Notes under the pieces: model-generated
The model's input: the letters and a program-made list of their open reading frames with translations, nothing else
Databases searched by the model: none
What the model was told of the DNA's origin: nothing
Program-made: the position numbers and the translations under genes
Assembly: GCA_014653985.1 (NCBI GenBank)
Contig: JACWDT010000001.1
Location: forward strand, 62,001-126,000
Direction of reading: 5' to 3'
DNA from: Pelagibacterales bacterium SAG-MED22
GTDB taxonomy: Bacteria > Pseudomonadota > Alphaproteobacteria > Pelagibacterales > Pelagibacteraceae
Length of the DNA: 64,000 nucleotides
In this document: one piece after another, positions 42,163 to 50,783 of the stretch
Layout of the letters: every line of letters begins with the position of its first letter
Numbering within the stretch: position 1 is the stretch's first letter

Positions 42163-42736
42163 CTTTTTGTTCCTCAGCTTTTGATTGTCTCATTAGCACC
42201 TGCTCTGTTTCTTCTGCAACAACCATTCTTGATGGCCAGTGATCGGTTCTTATACAAATTACTGATCTGAAAACTTCACTAATCCCCTGAATAATTAAAA
42301 GAACACCAGCGCAAGGTATCATTGACTTTACCATGTAAATTTGTATTTGAGCTGGACTACTCCAGCTAGTTTCTTTAATTTTCCATGCCAATGCTGCGTA
42401 TTCATAGCCATAAAAAGCTAAAGCAATTACTCCAGGAAAAAAGAATATAAAGTATAGAACTAAATCTATCCAAGCCTGAGTTCTTTCTTTAAATAATCTG
42501 TAAATTACATCTCCTCTTACATGAGCTTCTGTAGCTAAACAATAAGCTCCTGACATCATTAGTATTGCACCATACATCTGCATACTAAAATCAAAATTCC
42601 ATAAGGTTGGCTTATTAAAAGCATAAGCCATGATGACCTCGTAGACAGTACCCCCCATTAAAATTACGATACACCATGAAAAAGCTTTACCCATTGAGGT
42701 GCTTAATGTATCGGCAAATTTAATGAATGATTCCAT
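42152..42736 (-). CDS. dctQ: TRAP transporter small permease DctQ
   Basis: A four-helix membrane subunit of about 194 residues that pairs with DctM. I use the ATG at 42736 (MESFIKFADTLS); a TTG three codons upstream is the alternative. The YEVIMAYAFNKPTLW and ATEAHVRGDVIYRLF segments are typical of DctQ. It is separated from dctP by a strong intrinsic terminator hairpin, so it is probably expressed by read-through at a lower level. Confidence 0.92.
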   Translation of the reverse strand: MESFIKFADTLSTSMGKAFSWCIVILMGGTVYEVIMAYAFNKPTLWNFDFSMQMYGAILMMSGAYCLATEAHVRGDVIYRLFKERTQAWIDLVLYFIFFFPGVIALAFYGYEYAALAWKIKETSWSSPAQIQIYMVKSMIPCAGVLLIIQGISEVFRSVICIRTDHWPSRMVVAEETEQVLMRQSKAEEQKDVV

Positions 42737-42762
42737 CGTCAACAATTATATTAAATTTAACT

Positions 42763-42790
42763 AAAAAAAAAGGGGGTTTTTTAAACCCCC
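42763..42790 (-). terminator. Intrinsic terminator between dctP and dctQ
   Basis: On the minus strand GGGGGTTT (42790-42783) pairs with AAACCCCC (42779-42772) around a three-base loop and is followed by nine Ts. It lies 26 bases after dctP and 27 bases before dctQ. The shape is that of a rho-independent terminator and would favour a high ratio of binding protein to permease transcripts. Confidence 0.85.
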
Positions 42791-42815
42791 TCTTTTTAAA
42801 TTTGATAAAAGTTAA

Positions 42816-43973
42816 TTAAATTTTAACTTTTGCAATTGGACCAAACTCATTTTCATAAGCTAATTTGTAGTTCGGTTGATTCATCAACAGATACTTCATT
42901 GTTCTCTTAGCGTATGCTTTTTGTGAGTCTACTACTTTCTTAAAGAAAGCGTCCTTACCAGAAAACTCAGCAACGATTTTATCCCAACCTTTTAATTGCT
43001 CGGCTAAGATAGCATCAGATGTTTGGTAAACATTTACCTTATGCTCGTTCATCAATTTAGCTAAGTCAGCAGAATATCTAACTAAAGCTTTGAAGTAGTT
43101 ATCTGAGTTTGCAGCATAAGCAGCATTCTTCAAGATAGCTTGATGTTTAGGCGCAAGGCTGTTTAGTCTCTTAGTGTTCATAGGAATTTCAAACATTTCC
43201 TGAGATTGGTGGAAACTTCCTAAGTGATAATGTTTAGAGACGTCTTGCATTCCAAACTGTGAGTCTGATGTTGGGTTGTTAAACTCTGCAGCATCAATCA
43301 AACCAGTTTTCATAGCTGGCTGGATCTCACCACCTGGTAATTGTCTTACGACCATTCCCATAGCAGTTAAAACGTTAGTCGCAAGACCAACTGTTCTATA
43401 CTTCATACCTTTAACATCAGATACTTTTGTTACGTTCTTTTTGAACCAACCAAATGGTTGAGCTGGCATAGGCATATGGAAGAAACCAGTGTAATTAAAA
43501 CCTACACTTTTTACTGCTTCCTCGTATAATGCTCTTCCTCCACCATACTCCATCCATCCCATAACTTCTTGAGATGACATTCCGTATGAAGGACCAGTTC
43601 CAAAAAGTGAAGCTGCAGCATTTTTTCCGTACCAGTATGCAGTCACCCAGTGACCCATATCTACCACTCCTGAACTAACTGCTTGTCCAATTTCTGAAGT
43701 TTTTACAACGGCACCAACAGGCTGAAGATCAATTTTTAATTCTCCTCCAGACATGTCACTAACCATTTTCGCATAGTCTCCTGCCATTTCAAAAAAGATG
43801 TTTGCGCCTGAAGGCCAAGCTGCTTGCATCTTTAGAGTTAATGGAGCACCAAAAGCTACATTAGGCATAGCCACAGCTGTCGCTGCTGCTGCACCAGTCG
43901 CTGCTGCTGCTTTGAAGAACTTACGTCTTGAAGGTGTTTTAGCACCTTTTAATGATTTTTTATTTTTAATCAT
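42816..43973 (-). CDS. dctP: TRAP transporter substrate-binding protein DctP (Tat signal)
   Basis: The periplasmic binding protein (385 residues) of the TRAP system. A twin-arginine signal is visible (SRRKFFKAAAATGAAA), as in the TakP-like branch that binds 2-oxo acids. The conserved ligand region GMKYRTVGLATNVL then LPGGEIQPAMKTGLIDAAEF is present, with the Arg that usually salt-bridges a carboxylate. The ligand is therefore likely an organic acid; which one is not clear. A strong ribosome binding site (AGAGGAGA) precedes the ATG, and a terminator hairpin follows the gene. Confidence 0.93.
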   Translation of the reverse strand: MIKNKKSLKGAKTPSRRKFFKAAAATGAAAATAVAMPNVAFGAPLTLKMQAAWPSGANIFFEMAGDYAKMVSDMSGGELKIDLQPVGAVVKTSEIGQAVSSGVVDMGHWVTAYWYGKNAAASLFGTGPSYGMSSQEVMGWMEYGGGRALYEEAVKSVGFNYTGFFHMPMPAQPFGWFKKNVTKVSDVKGMKYRTVGLATNVLTAMGMVVRQLPGGEIQPAMKTGLIDAAEFNNPTSDSQFGMQDVSKHYHLGSFHQSQEMFEIPMNTKRLNSLAPKHQAILKNAAYAANSDNYFKALVRYSADLAKLMNEHKVNVYQTSDAILAEQLKGWDKIVAEFSGKDAFFKKVVDSQKAYAKRTMKYLLMNQPNYKLAYENEFGPIAKVKI

Positions 43974-44097
43974 TTTGTTCTCTCCTCTTGTTAATTAACG
44001 GTCGTAATTAAACATAGAATTAGAATAGAGTCTTTCTAAAAACGCGCGCGGATTGACACTTAACAAAAAATATACAATCTATAGTAGAATTGTTAAT

Positions 44098-45171
44098 TTA
44101 AATAAGAATTTCGTTCTCATAAACGCAGCATTTATCAGCTGGTATGTGTAATTTTACATTACTAGAAGGAACCTCTGTTTCTCTGTTAATTTTTGATTTT
44201 ATTGTAAGTTCACCCATTTTAGCGGTTAATAACTTATAATTTCCAAGGTCTTCTACCTTATCAACTTCAACAGATAGCAAATTATCTTTCTGATCCTCAG
44301 CTAAATTAATAAACTCAGATCTAATACCTAACTTAATTTTTTTATCTTTAAGTTTTGACAAATTAGTGTTTGTTTTAATCAAAGTTCCATTGATTTTAAC
44401 ACAATCATTTGATGATGCTTCTGTTTCGAATAAATTCATTGCCGGTGAACCAATAAAGTATCCAACAAATGTAGTGTTTGGTCTCTCAAATAATTCCTTA
44501 GGAGTTCCTGCTTGCACAACCTCGCCGTTACTCATAACAATAATATTATCGGCAAAAGTCATCGCCTCGTTTTGATCATGCGTGACGTAAACTAGGGTAG
44601 TTTTAAATTCTTCATTAATCTCTTTTAGCTTTCTTCTTAGTCTAAATTTCAAATCAGGATCAATAACTGTTAATGGTTCGTCCATTAAAACTGCAGCAAC
44701 ATCTTCTCTTACTAAACCTCGTCCAAGTGAAATTAATTGTTTTTGATCTGCAGTAAGTTTTCTAGCAGGAAATTTAAGAAAAGATTGTAAATTTAAAGTT
44801 TCTGCAACTGAATTGACTCTCTCATTAATTTTTTCTTTTTCAAAATCTCTACATAGTAAAGGAAATGCTAAATTTTCAAAAACTGTCATGGTATTATAAA
44901 TAACTGGAAACTGAAAAACTTGAGCAATATTTCTATCCTCAGTTTTAAGATCTGTAACATCTTTATCATCAAATAAAATACTTCCTGCAGAGGGTCTTAC
45001 TAGTCCAGATACAATATTTAACATTGTAGTTTTTCCACATCCAGATGGTCCCAATATTGCATATCTTTTTCCGTTTTCCCAAGTCATTGAAAAAGGATTT
45101 AGTGCATAAGTAGGCTCTGTATCTTTTGGGTTATACGTATGGGAAATATTATTTAAATCTATTTTAGACAT
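44098..45171 (-). CDS. ABC transporter ATP-binding protein (CUT1 type) with a degenerate signature motif
   Basis: A MalK/UgpC-like ATPase of 357 residues. The start at 45171 (MSKIDLNNISHTY) is fixed by a GGAGG five bases upstream. Walker A is GPSGCGKTT, Walker B LMDEPLTVID, and the H-loop His is in YVTHDQNEAMTF. The ABC signature, normally LSGGQ, reads LTADQKQ, so one of the two ATP sites of the dimer is probably altered. The C-terminal third is a TOBE-like regulatory domain. It pairs with the ATPase encoded just upstream, overlapping it by eight bases. Confidence 0.92.
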   Translation of the reverse strand: MSKIDLNNISHTYNPKDTEPTYALNPFSMTWENGKRYAILGPSGCGKTTMLNIVSGLVRPSAGSILFDDKDVTDLKTEDRNIAQVFQFPVIYNTMTVFENLAFPLLCRDFEKEKINERVNSVAETLNLQSFLKFPARKLTADQKQLISLGRGLVREDVAAVLMDEPLTVIDPDLKFRLRRKLKEINEEFKTTLVYVTHDQNEAMTFADNIIVMSNGEVVQAGTPKELFERPNTTFVGYFIGSPAMNLFETEASSNDCVKINGTLIKTNTNLSKLKDKKIKLGIRSEFINLAEDQKDNLLSVEVDKVEDLGNYKLLTAKMGELTIKSKINRETEVPSSNVKLHIPADKCCVYENEILI

Positions 45172-46243
45172 AAGAACCTCCAAAAGGTGAAGAAGCTAAA
45201 ACTCCATTTTCATTGAATGCATAGACTTTATTTGAATTGAAATTAATTTTTAACTTGTCATGAATATTAAAATTCAAAACTTCTTCTATGGATGTAATAA
45301 TTCTAGCATTTCCTCTCTTAAGATGAAGTAATGTTTCTGAGCCACTAATTTCTGCGAGTTCAACTTCAAATTCAAAACCACTATCACTTAATTCTATATC
45401 AGATGCTCTAATACCTAAATTAAAGTTTTTCTCTTTTAAATTAGATAAATGACTAGGTAAGTCTACTTTAATTTCTTCAAATATAATTTTATTTTCTTGA
45501 ATAATCGCTTTTAGAATATTCATAGGTGGATCGTTAGAAATTTCAGCGACTTTTAGGGTTTTTGGATTTTCAAAGATTTCTTTAGCAGGTCCAACTTGTA
45601 ATACCTTTCCCTCATCAAGAACAATAACCTCACCATTTAGCTCCATTGCTTCTCTTGGATCTGTAGTAGAAAATACAACAATACTGTCTTCAGATAATCC
45701 TTGAGAAAATATATTCTTAAACTCTTCTCTTAATTGCTCTCTAAGTTTGTAATCCAGATTAACTAAAGGCTCATCCAATAATAAAATCTTTGCATTTTTT
45801 ACTAAAGATCTTGCTAGAGAAACTCTCTGTTGCTGACCGCCGGATAACTCCTGGATTTTTCTATTTTCATAACCTTCTAATCCCACAGATTTAAGGGACT
45901 TTGTAACTTCATCGGCTATCACCTGATCATCTATTTTTCTTTGTTTAAGGGGGAAAGCAACGTTCTCAAAGACATTTAAATGAGGGTAATTTATAAATTG
46001 CTGATAAACCATTGCAATATTTCTCTCCCAAACTGGAACTTTTAAAAAATCCTTGTCTTCGAACTGCATTGCACCTGTGTCAGGTGTTAATAATCCAGCA
46101 ATAGTTTTTAGCAACGTTGTTTTGCCTGACAACGTTCTTCCAAGAATTGTATAAATATTTCCTTTCTTAAAATCAAAAGACACTTCATCGAGATGGAACT
46201 GTTCATCTGGTTTATAGGATAAGTTTTCAGCAACTAAATTCAT
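45164..46243 (-). CDS. ABC transporter ATP-binding protein (CUT1 type)
   Basis: The second MalK-like ATPase of the system, 359 residues from the ATG at 46243 (MNLVAENLSYKPD), which overlaps the permease stop as TAATG; a longer frame would extend into the permease gene. It has a full ABC signature (LSGGQQQRVSLARSL) and Walker B (LLLDEPLVNLD). Walker A is GRTLSGKTT, an uncommon spelling with Leu-Ser before the Gly-Lys. The pair of unlike ATPases recalls the GlpS/GlpT ATPases of rhizobial glycerol-3-phosphate transporters. Confidence 0.92.
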   Translation of the reverse strand: MNLVAENLSYKPDEQFHLDEVSFDFKKGNIYTILGRTLSGKTTLLKTIAGLLTPDTGAMQFEDKDFLKVPVWERNIAMVYQQFINYPHLNVFENVAFPLKQRKIDDQVIADEVTKSLKSVGLEGYENRKIQELSGGQQQRVSLARSLVKNAKILLLDEPLVNLDYKLREQLREEFKNIFSQGLSEDSIVVFSTTDPREAMELNGEVIVLDEGKVLQVGPAKEIFENPKTLKVAEISNDPPMNILKAIIQENKIIFEEIKVDLPSHLSNLKEKNFNLGIRASDIELSDSGFEFEVELAEISGSETLLHLKRGNARIITSIEEVLNFNIHDKLKINFNSNKVYAFNENGVLASSPFGGSYV

Positions 46244-47091
46244 TATTTTATTGCTCCTGACAAGTTTCCTTTTGACAAATATCTCTCTACAACAAAAGCA
46301 ACTATGATGAGTGGTGCAACTGAAATCAAAGCTGAAGCAGATAAACTCCACCAAGGTGTAATTGATGAATTTAAGGCAACAATTTTAACTGGCAAAAGTT
46401 GCACTTCAGTAAAGGTTAAAATAAATGCAAAGAAAAAATCAATCCAGCCAAATATTATACAAAACATACCAGCAACTATTAATCCTGGTATTGAATTTGG
46501 AAGTACAACTTTAAAAAAAGCTTGGTAAGGATTACATCCGTCAATTAAAGCGGTTTCATCAATCTCTCTTGGAACTTTGTTGAAAAAATCAACCATTATC
46601 CAAACTGCAATTGGCATTAACAAGACAATATAAACGACTATTAGTCCGATTAAACTATCCAACAAATTAATTGCGCCTAAGAATAAAAAGAAAGGAATTG
46701 ATAAAACAATTGGTGGCATAATTCTTTGAGAAATAAAAAAGAAGGTAATGTCATTATTTTTTACAAAACCTGCTTTAAATGTGAACCTTGAAAGAGCATA
46801 AGCAGACAAAGTTCCTAATATTATACTAATCAAACTAGCTGTGCAGGTTACAAATAAACTATTGAAATAAGGTTCAATTATATCAACACCTCCATTTGCA
46901 GGAGACTTAATCAGCACTCTCCAACCCTCTAACTTTGGTTCAAAGTCTACCCATGGAATATATGTTGCTCCACCATTCACTGAATTAAAATCCTTAAATG
47001 AGGTTGTAAGAGCCCAAAGAAAAGGAGCTACGACAAAAACTGCCCAGAAGGTTATAAAAAAGTATTTTAAGATTTTATATAGTTTTCCCAT
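46243..47091 (-). CDS. ABC transporter permease (MalG-like)
   Basis: A 282-residue inner-membrane permease with about six helices. The ATPase-docking EAA loop is clear (DETALIDGCNPYQAFFKVVL, near residue 185). The N-terminal FVVAPFLWALTTSFKD is typical of MalG-type CUT1 permeases. It follows the MalF-like permease by two bases. Confidence 0.94.
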   Translation of the reverse strand: MGKLYKILKYFFITFWAVFVVAPFLWALTTSFKDFNSVNGGATYIPWVDFEPKLEGWRVLIKSPANGGVDIIEPYFNSLFVTCTASLISIILGTLSAYALSRFTFKAGFVKNNDITFFFISQRIMPPIVLSIPFFLFLGAINLLDSLIGLIVVYIVLLMPIAVWIMVDFFNKVPREIDETALIDGCNPYQAFFKVVLPNSIPGLIVAGMFCIIFGWIDFFFAFILTFTEVQLLPVKIVALNSSITPWWSLSASALISVAPLIIVAFVVERYLSKGNLSGAIK

Positions 47092-47093
47092 AT

Positions 47094-47954
47094 CTAGTCT
47101 TTAAGCATTAATTTAGTTAGTACTTTTGCTATCACAGTTAAACTTACAATCATAATTATCAAATATGTAAATGACATTGATGCTGCATAACCCATTTGAA
47201 ACTCTCGAAGTCCTTTAATAAAAATATAAAAACTTGAAGTTTCAGTTGAAGTTCCTGGTCCACCTGATGTTAAAACATAAACAGTATCCATAATTTTTGA
47301 AGCTTCAATCAATCTAATTATTATTGCTCCAATAGAAATTGGTGCCATTAATGGGAAAGTTACATATAAAAATTTTCTAACTGGGCTTGCACCATCAATA
47401 GCAGCAGCTAAAAATGGTTCTTTTGGCAACGACAAAAGACCCGCTAATAGCAATAAGAACATGAAAGGTGTCCATTGCCAGACCTCAACAATTATAACTG
47501 TAAATTTTGCGAGAACTGGATCTGTTAACCACTTGGGTGACATTCCAAAATTTGATAGAATGTCATTAACTGGACCAAGAGATTCATGAAAAAAAGTTCT
47601 CCAAATTACTGTCATGATAACTGGTGTTGTCATCATTGGTATTAAAAATAAAACTCTAAAAAATCTTTGAAATTTAATATCTTTCCAAACCATATGAGCT
47701 AGCGCAAAACCAATCACATATTGTAAAACTACTGTTGTAACAGACAAAAAACTTAATCTAAAAAATGATTCCCAAAATCGAGGATCGTCAGTAAATAATC
47801 TTATATAATTTTCAAGACCAATAAAATTTAAACCATTATAACTATTCCACCCTGATAAACTTAAACGAATTACAAAAATTATTGGGAAAATTAAAATACC
47901 TATAAGAACAAATAAGCCCGGAAATAAAAAAACATATTTTTGCTTAAAGTTCAT
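47094..47954 (-). CDS. ABC transporter permease (MalF-like)
   Basis: A 286-residue permease with about six membrane helices (MNFKQKYVFLFPGLFVLIGI at the start). The docking loop lies in AAIDGASPVRKFLYVTFPLM near residue 190, and YVLTSGGPGTSTETSSFYIF is a common MalF/UgpA-type segment. It is the first permease after the binding protein, separated by a spacer with a strong hairpin. Confidence 0.94.
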   Translation of the reverse strand: MNFKQKYVFLFPGLFVLIGILIFPIIFVIRLSLSGWNSYNGLNFIGLENYIRLFTDDPRFWESFFRLSFLSVTTVVLQYVIGFALAHMVWKDIKFQRFFRVLFLIPMMTTPVIMTVIWRTFFHESLGPVNDILSNFGMSPKWLTDPVLAKFTVIIVEVWQWTPFMFLLLLAGLLSLPKEPFLAAAIDGASPVRKFLYVTFPLMAPISIGAIIIRLIEASKIMDTVYVLTSGGPGTSTETSSFYIFIKGLREFQMGYAASMSFTYLIIMIVSLTVIAKVLTKLMLKD

Positions 47955-47976
47955 TTGAGTATTTTGATTTGATTAC

Positions 47977-48005
47977 TATGTGGCCACTATAAAAGTGGCC
48001 ACATA
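47977..48005 (-). promoter_or_regulatory. Perfect 12-bp hairpin between binding-protein and permease genes
   Basis: TATGTGGCCACT (47977-47988) and its exact complement (47994-48005) flank a five-base loop in the 65-base spacer. No T run follows on the transcribed strand, so it is not a classical terminator. A likely role is to protect the 3' end of the upstream binding-protein mRNA after processing, as REP-type hairpins do between malE and malF. Confidence 0.8.
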
Positions 48006-48019
48006 AAATTTAAGTTATC

Positions 48020-49558
48020 TTATAACTTGTTGTCTTCCATTTTAACACCAACAGCGTAGTCTTCTTGAACGTTCTTCTTTCCTACTCTGTTTACAATTGC
48101 TTCCCACTCTTTAGCAACTTCATCAAGTGCTTCCTGTGGAGACAATTGACCTGCAAGAGCTTTAGAAGTTCCAGTTGCAACTGCACTAGTAAACTCAAAT
48201 ACACCTCTAACTCTTAATGGGAAAACTCTATTTTTACTTTTTTCCATATCTTTAAGTGTCTTTGTGTAACTGTTAGCAATGTCAGCATCCCAACCCATAG
48301 TTTTTATATAAAGTTGTGGATCGAAATCTGAGTTTTTAAAAGGGTTAACACCAAAATTTCCAATAGCTAAGTCAGCTTGGTGGTTTGCTCCATTAGAAAA
48401 GAAACATAGATAGTCAAATGCCATCTCTTGTTCTTTACTTTTTTTAGCTACACCAACTGCCCAACCCCATACAATGTATGGTGCTTGGTTATATTGATTT
48501 TCCCATTTACCTGAAACTCTATTCCAAACTTTATCTGCACCTGGAAGAGGAGCTGTACCTACTTTATTTTTAATAGGGCTATCGTCTTGCATTGCTGCAA
48601 TAAACGCGTCATCCCATGAAAAACTAAATAGAGTTTGACCACCACCAAATGATCCAATTTCATCACCTAGTCCAAAGTTAATTCCTCCTGGAGGAACATA
48701 CTTAGTAGCCTCTACCCAGTCACCTAAAGCTTCAACAAATCCCGGATTGTTAATGTTTGGTTTCATAGTTTCTAAATCAAAAAAGAAACCACCTGGAGTT
48801 CTTGGATTTTTAGCATACGCTACTGATCTACTGAAAAAAGCTGCGAACATTAAGTCGTCTTTTTTCATTACTTCAGCTGAACCGTATTCTTTTTCTCCAT
48901 CTCCGTCCCAGTCCCAACCATTAAAGTATTTAGCCATTTCGCCGTACTCTTTCCAAGTTGTAGGAACTTTTAACTCTTTACCAGTATCTGCTTTATATTT
49001 TTTTTGATACTCAGGATTATCTATTACATCTTTTCTATATTTTAGATAATGTCTGTCACCATCCACTGGATATTGATACATAGTTCCATCCCAAGAAGAG
49101 ACTCCTACGTGAGATTTAGTTACATCTTTCATCTCAGTTGAATTCATGTACTTTTTAGGAACTGGTGCTAAATATTGTCTCCAGTCATTAATAAAGTTAG
49201 AAAAACCAAATACGATATCGTATGGAGCTTGACCAGCTTTAAAAGGAACCATAGCTTTTGCGTACAAATCACCCGCTGGTGTATGCGTTACATCAACTTT
49301 TGCTCCTGTTAGCTTAGCAAACTGTTCAGCATGCAAAGCGGTTGGCTGTCCAATTACTGGAACAGCATGTGTGTTTATTTTAAGAGTTTTTCCTTTATAA
49401 TTTTTCTTAGACATTTCTTCATAAGAACAATCACCAGGAATATCCCCTGTTGCTTTGATATGTGGAAATTGATCTCCCCACTTGTCAGCATACGCAACTG
49501 GGCTTAATATCAACATTGCTGAAACTAAACCTGTTACGAAAGTTTTTATTATTTTCAT
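48020..49558 (-). CDS. ABC transporter extracellular solute-binding protein (family 1)
   Basis: A 512-residue periplasmic binding protein with a signal peptide (MKIIKTFVTGLVSAMLILSP, cleavage probably after VAYA). The mature part has the bilobed family 1 pattern seen in sugar and polyol systems (LTGAKVDVTHTPAGDLYAKA; YDIVFGFSNFINDW; the WGWAVGVAKKS segment). Size and associated unlike ATPases resemble systems for polyols, glycerol-3-phosphate or sugars; the ligand is not determined. It lies between the alcohol dehydrogenase and the permeases. Confidence 0.9.
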   Translation of the reverse strand: MKIIKTFVTGLVSAMLILSPVAYADKWGDQFPHIKATGDIPGDCSYEEMSKKNYKGKTLKINTHAVPVIGQPTALHAEQFAKLTGAKVDVTHTPAGDLYAKAMVPFKAGQAPYDIVFGFSNFINDWRQYLAPVPKKYMNSTEMKDVTKSHVGVSSWDGTMYQYPVDGDRHYLKYRKDVIDNPEYQKKYKADTGKELKVPTTWKEYGEMAKYFNGWDWDGDGEKEYGSAEVMKKDDLMFAAFFSRSVAYAKNPRTPGGFFFDLETMKPNINNPGFVEALGDWVEATKYVPPGGINFGLGDEIGSFGGGQTLFSFSWDDAFIAAMQDDSPIKNKVGTAPLPGADKVWNRVSGKWENQYNQAPYIVWGWAVGVAKKSKEQEMAFDYLCFFSNGANHQADLAIGNFGVNPFKNSDFDPQLYIKTMGWDADIANSYTKTLKDMEKSKNRVFPLRVRGVFEFTSAVATGTSKALAGQLSPQEALDEVAKEWEAIVNRVGKKNVQEDYAVGVKMEDNKL

Positions 49559-49576
49559 TATTTCCTCTCTTTTTTT

Positions 49577-50638
49577 TTATGGAACTAAAACAGCTCGACC
49601 CTTAACCTTACCCTCGTTAAGATCATGAAGTGCTTTATTAGCATCGTCTAGTTTGTATTCTGCCATGGATAGCTTAACTAATCCTTTGTCAGCTAGTTCC
49701 ATAAGTTCATACAACTCAGACCACGTTCCCACTAAATTTCCAATTATATTTTTCTCAGCTATAATTACATCCACTGCAAGGATTTTTATTTCCTCACCGT
49801 AACCAACAATATAATAATAACCACCACCTGATGTCATGTTCAAACCCATTGACGTAGAACCTTTTTCACCTACAAAATCTATTACAGCTTCAGCACCTTT
49901 ACCTTTCGTTAACTCCATGACTTGCTCTACTTCATTGCCATCAATCAACACTCCCTTGTCTCCACCAAGTGGCATAGCATGATCAAGTGCAGTTTTTGAT
50001 TTTTCAACTATGATTATATTTGCTGCACACATTGCTTTTAAACATTGGATCGCAATATGCCCAAGACCACCTGCCCCTATAATTACACAGTTCTGTCCTG
50101 GTAAAAGATGTCTTGTAGCTTTTTTTACAACTCTGTATGCAGTCAAACCTGCATCTGAAAAAGGAGCAACATCTTTAGGTGTTAAAACAGTTGGTAACTT
50201 AATTAAGTTTCTAACACTAGTTTTTAAAAGCTCAGCATATCCACCTTCTTTTATATTTAGTCCTGGAAATGCACCTGCTTCGGCGTGCATGTCATTTCCT
50301 CTTCTACAGTCTAAACAAGTTCCACCAGTCCCTGATATTAAAGGATGTAAAATGACTGAATCCCCTTTTTTAAAATTAGTAACGTCTTTTCCTACTTCCT
50401 CAACCCATCCAGCATTCTCATGTCCCATGACACAAGGAAGAAGCTTATCATCTGGATCTTGAATATGTTTCCATACGCCTTCAATTATATGTAAGTCTGT
50501 TCTGCAAACACCTGCTGCACCTATTTTGACTATAACATCTGTGGATTTTTCTAATTTTGGATCAGGCATTTCTTGCTCTGTTACCCAAATTTTTTCTTTC
50601 ATTTCTGGGTCGTATTTATGTAAAACTTGAGCTTTCAT
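49577..50638 (-). CDS. Zinc-dependent alcohol dehydrogenase (MDR family)
   Basis: A medium-chain dehydrogenase of 353 residues. The ATG at 50638 is chosen because a GGGAGAG ribosome binding site precedes it; a longer frame has no support. Catalytic zinc ligands: Cys in GVCRTDLH, His in GHENAGWVEEVG, and probably Asp in FSDAGLTAYR, as in some bacterial ADHs. NAD motif GAGGLGHIAIQ with Glu after the second strand (IIIVEKS) favours NAD. The structural zinc site keeps only two cysteines (TCLDCRRG). As first gene of the ABC operon it may oxidise the imported alcohol or polyol. Confidence 0.9.
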   Translation of the reverse strand: MKAQVLHKYDPEMKEKIWVTEQEMPDPKLEKSTDVIVKIGAAGVCRTDLHIIEGVWKHIQDPDDKLLPCVMGHENAGWVEEVGKDVTNFKKGDSVILHPLISGTGGTCLDCRRGNDMHAEAGAFPGLNIKEGGYAELLKTSVRNLIKLPTVLTPKDVAPFSDAGLTAYRVVKKATRHLLPGQNCVIIGAGGLGHIAIQCLKAMCAANIIIVEKSKTALDHAMPLGGDKGVLIDGNEVEQVMELTKGKGAEAVIDFVGEKGSTSMGLNMTSGGGYYYIVGYGEEIKILAVDVIIAEKNIIGNLVGTWSELYELMELADKGLVKLSMAEYKLDDANKALHDLNEGKVKGRAVLVP

Positions 50639-50678
50639 TAATTCTCTCCCTTTAATTTTTTCAAACCATATTAAAAAT

Positions 50679-50684
50679 AGTATA
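50679..50684 (-). promoter_or_regulatory. Candidate -10 element of the ADH/ABC operon
   Basis: TATACT on the minus strand lies about 40 bases before the dehydrogenase ATG. No good -35 is found at 16-18 bases; that position falls inside the inverted repeat at 50701-50714, which would fit a promoter that depends on an activator. Confidence 0.4.
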
Positions 50685-50700
50685 TGCGAGGGAGTCAATG

Positions 50701-50714
50701 ACACTTTTAAGTGT
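50701..50714. promoter_or_regulatory. Inverted repeat, candidate operator for the ADH/ABC operon
   Basis: ACACTT-TT-AAGTGT, six-base arms around two bases, sits in the 145-base divergent region over the expected -35 of the ADH promoter. It is a plausible binding site for the divergently coded Fis-type HTH regulator. Confidence 0.5.
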
Positions 50715-50732
50715 TCAATAAGTTAACAAATA

Positions 50733-50745
50733 CAACCTTAGGTTG
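50733..50745. promoter_or_regulatory. Inverted repeat, candidate operator near the regulator gene
   Basis: CAACC-TTA-GGTTG, five-base arms, lies 19 bases upstream of the TATAAT at 50764, near the expected -35 of the regulator gene. Its sequence differs from the repeat at 50701, so the two sites may bind different proteins or only one may be used. Confidence 0.4.
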
Positions 50746-50763
50746 GTTGTTCTATTGTTTATT

Positions 50764-50769
50764 TATAAT
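50764..50769 (+). promoter_or_regulatory. Candidate -10 element of the GAF/HTH regulator gene
   Basis: A consensus TATAAT ends 14 bases before the ATG at 50784. Transcription would start only a few bases before the start codon, giving a nearly leaderless message. No clear -35 hexamer is visible. Confidence 0.4.
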
Positions 50770-50783
50770 ATTCTCATCAATAT

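Noticed and set aside
44041-44097. A TTGACA hexamer and a CG-rich block on the plus strand upstream of dctP
   Set aside because: No plus-strand gene follows, no -10 at the right distance, and no convincing hairpin; read on the minus strand it gives no clear dctP promoter.
50010-50462. A 150-codon plus-strand frame opposite the alcohol dehydrogenase
   Set aside because: It lies fully antisense to a conserved enzyme and shows no protein family features.
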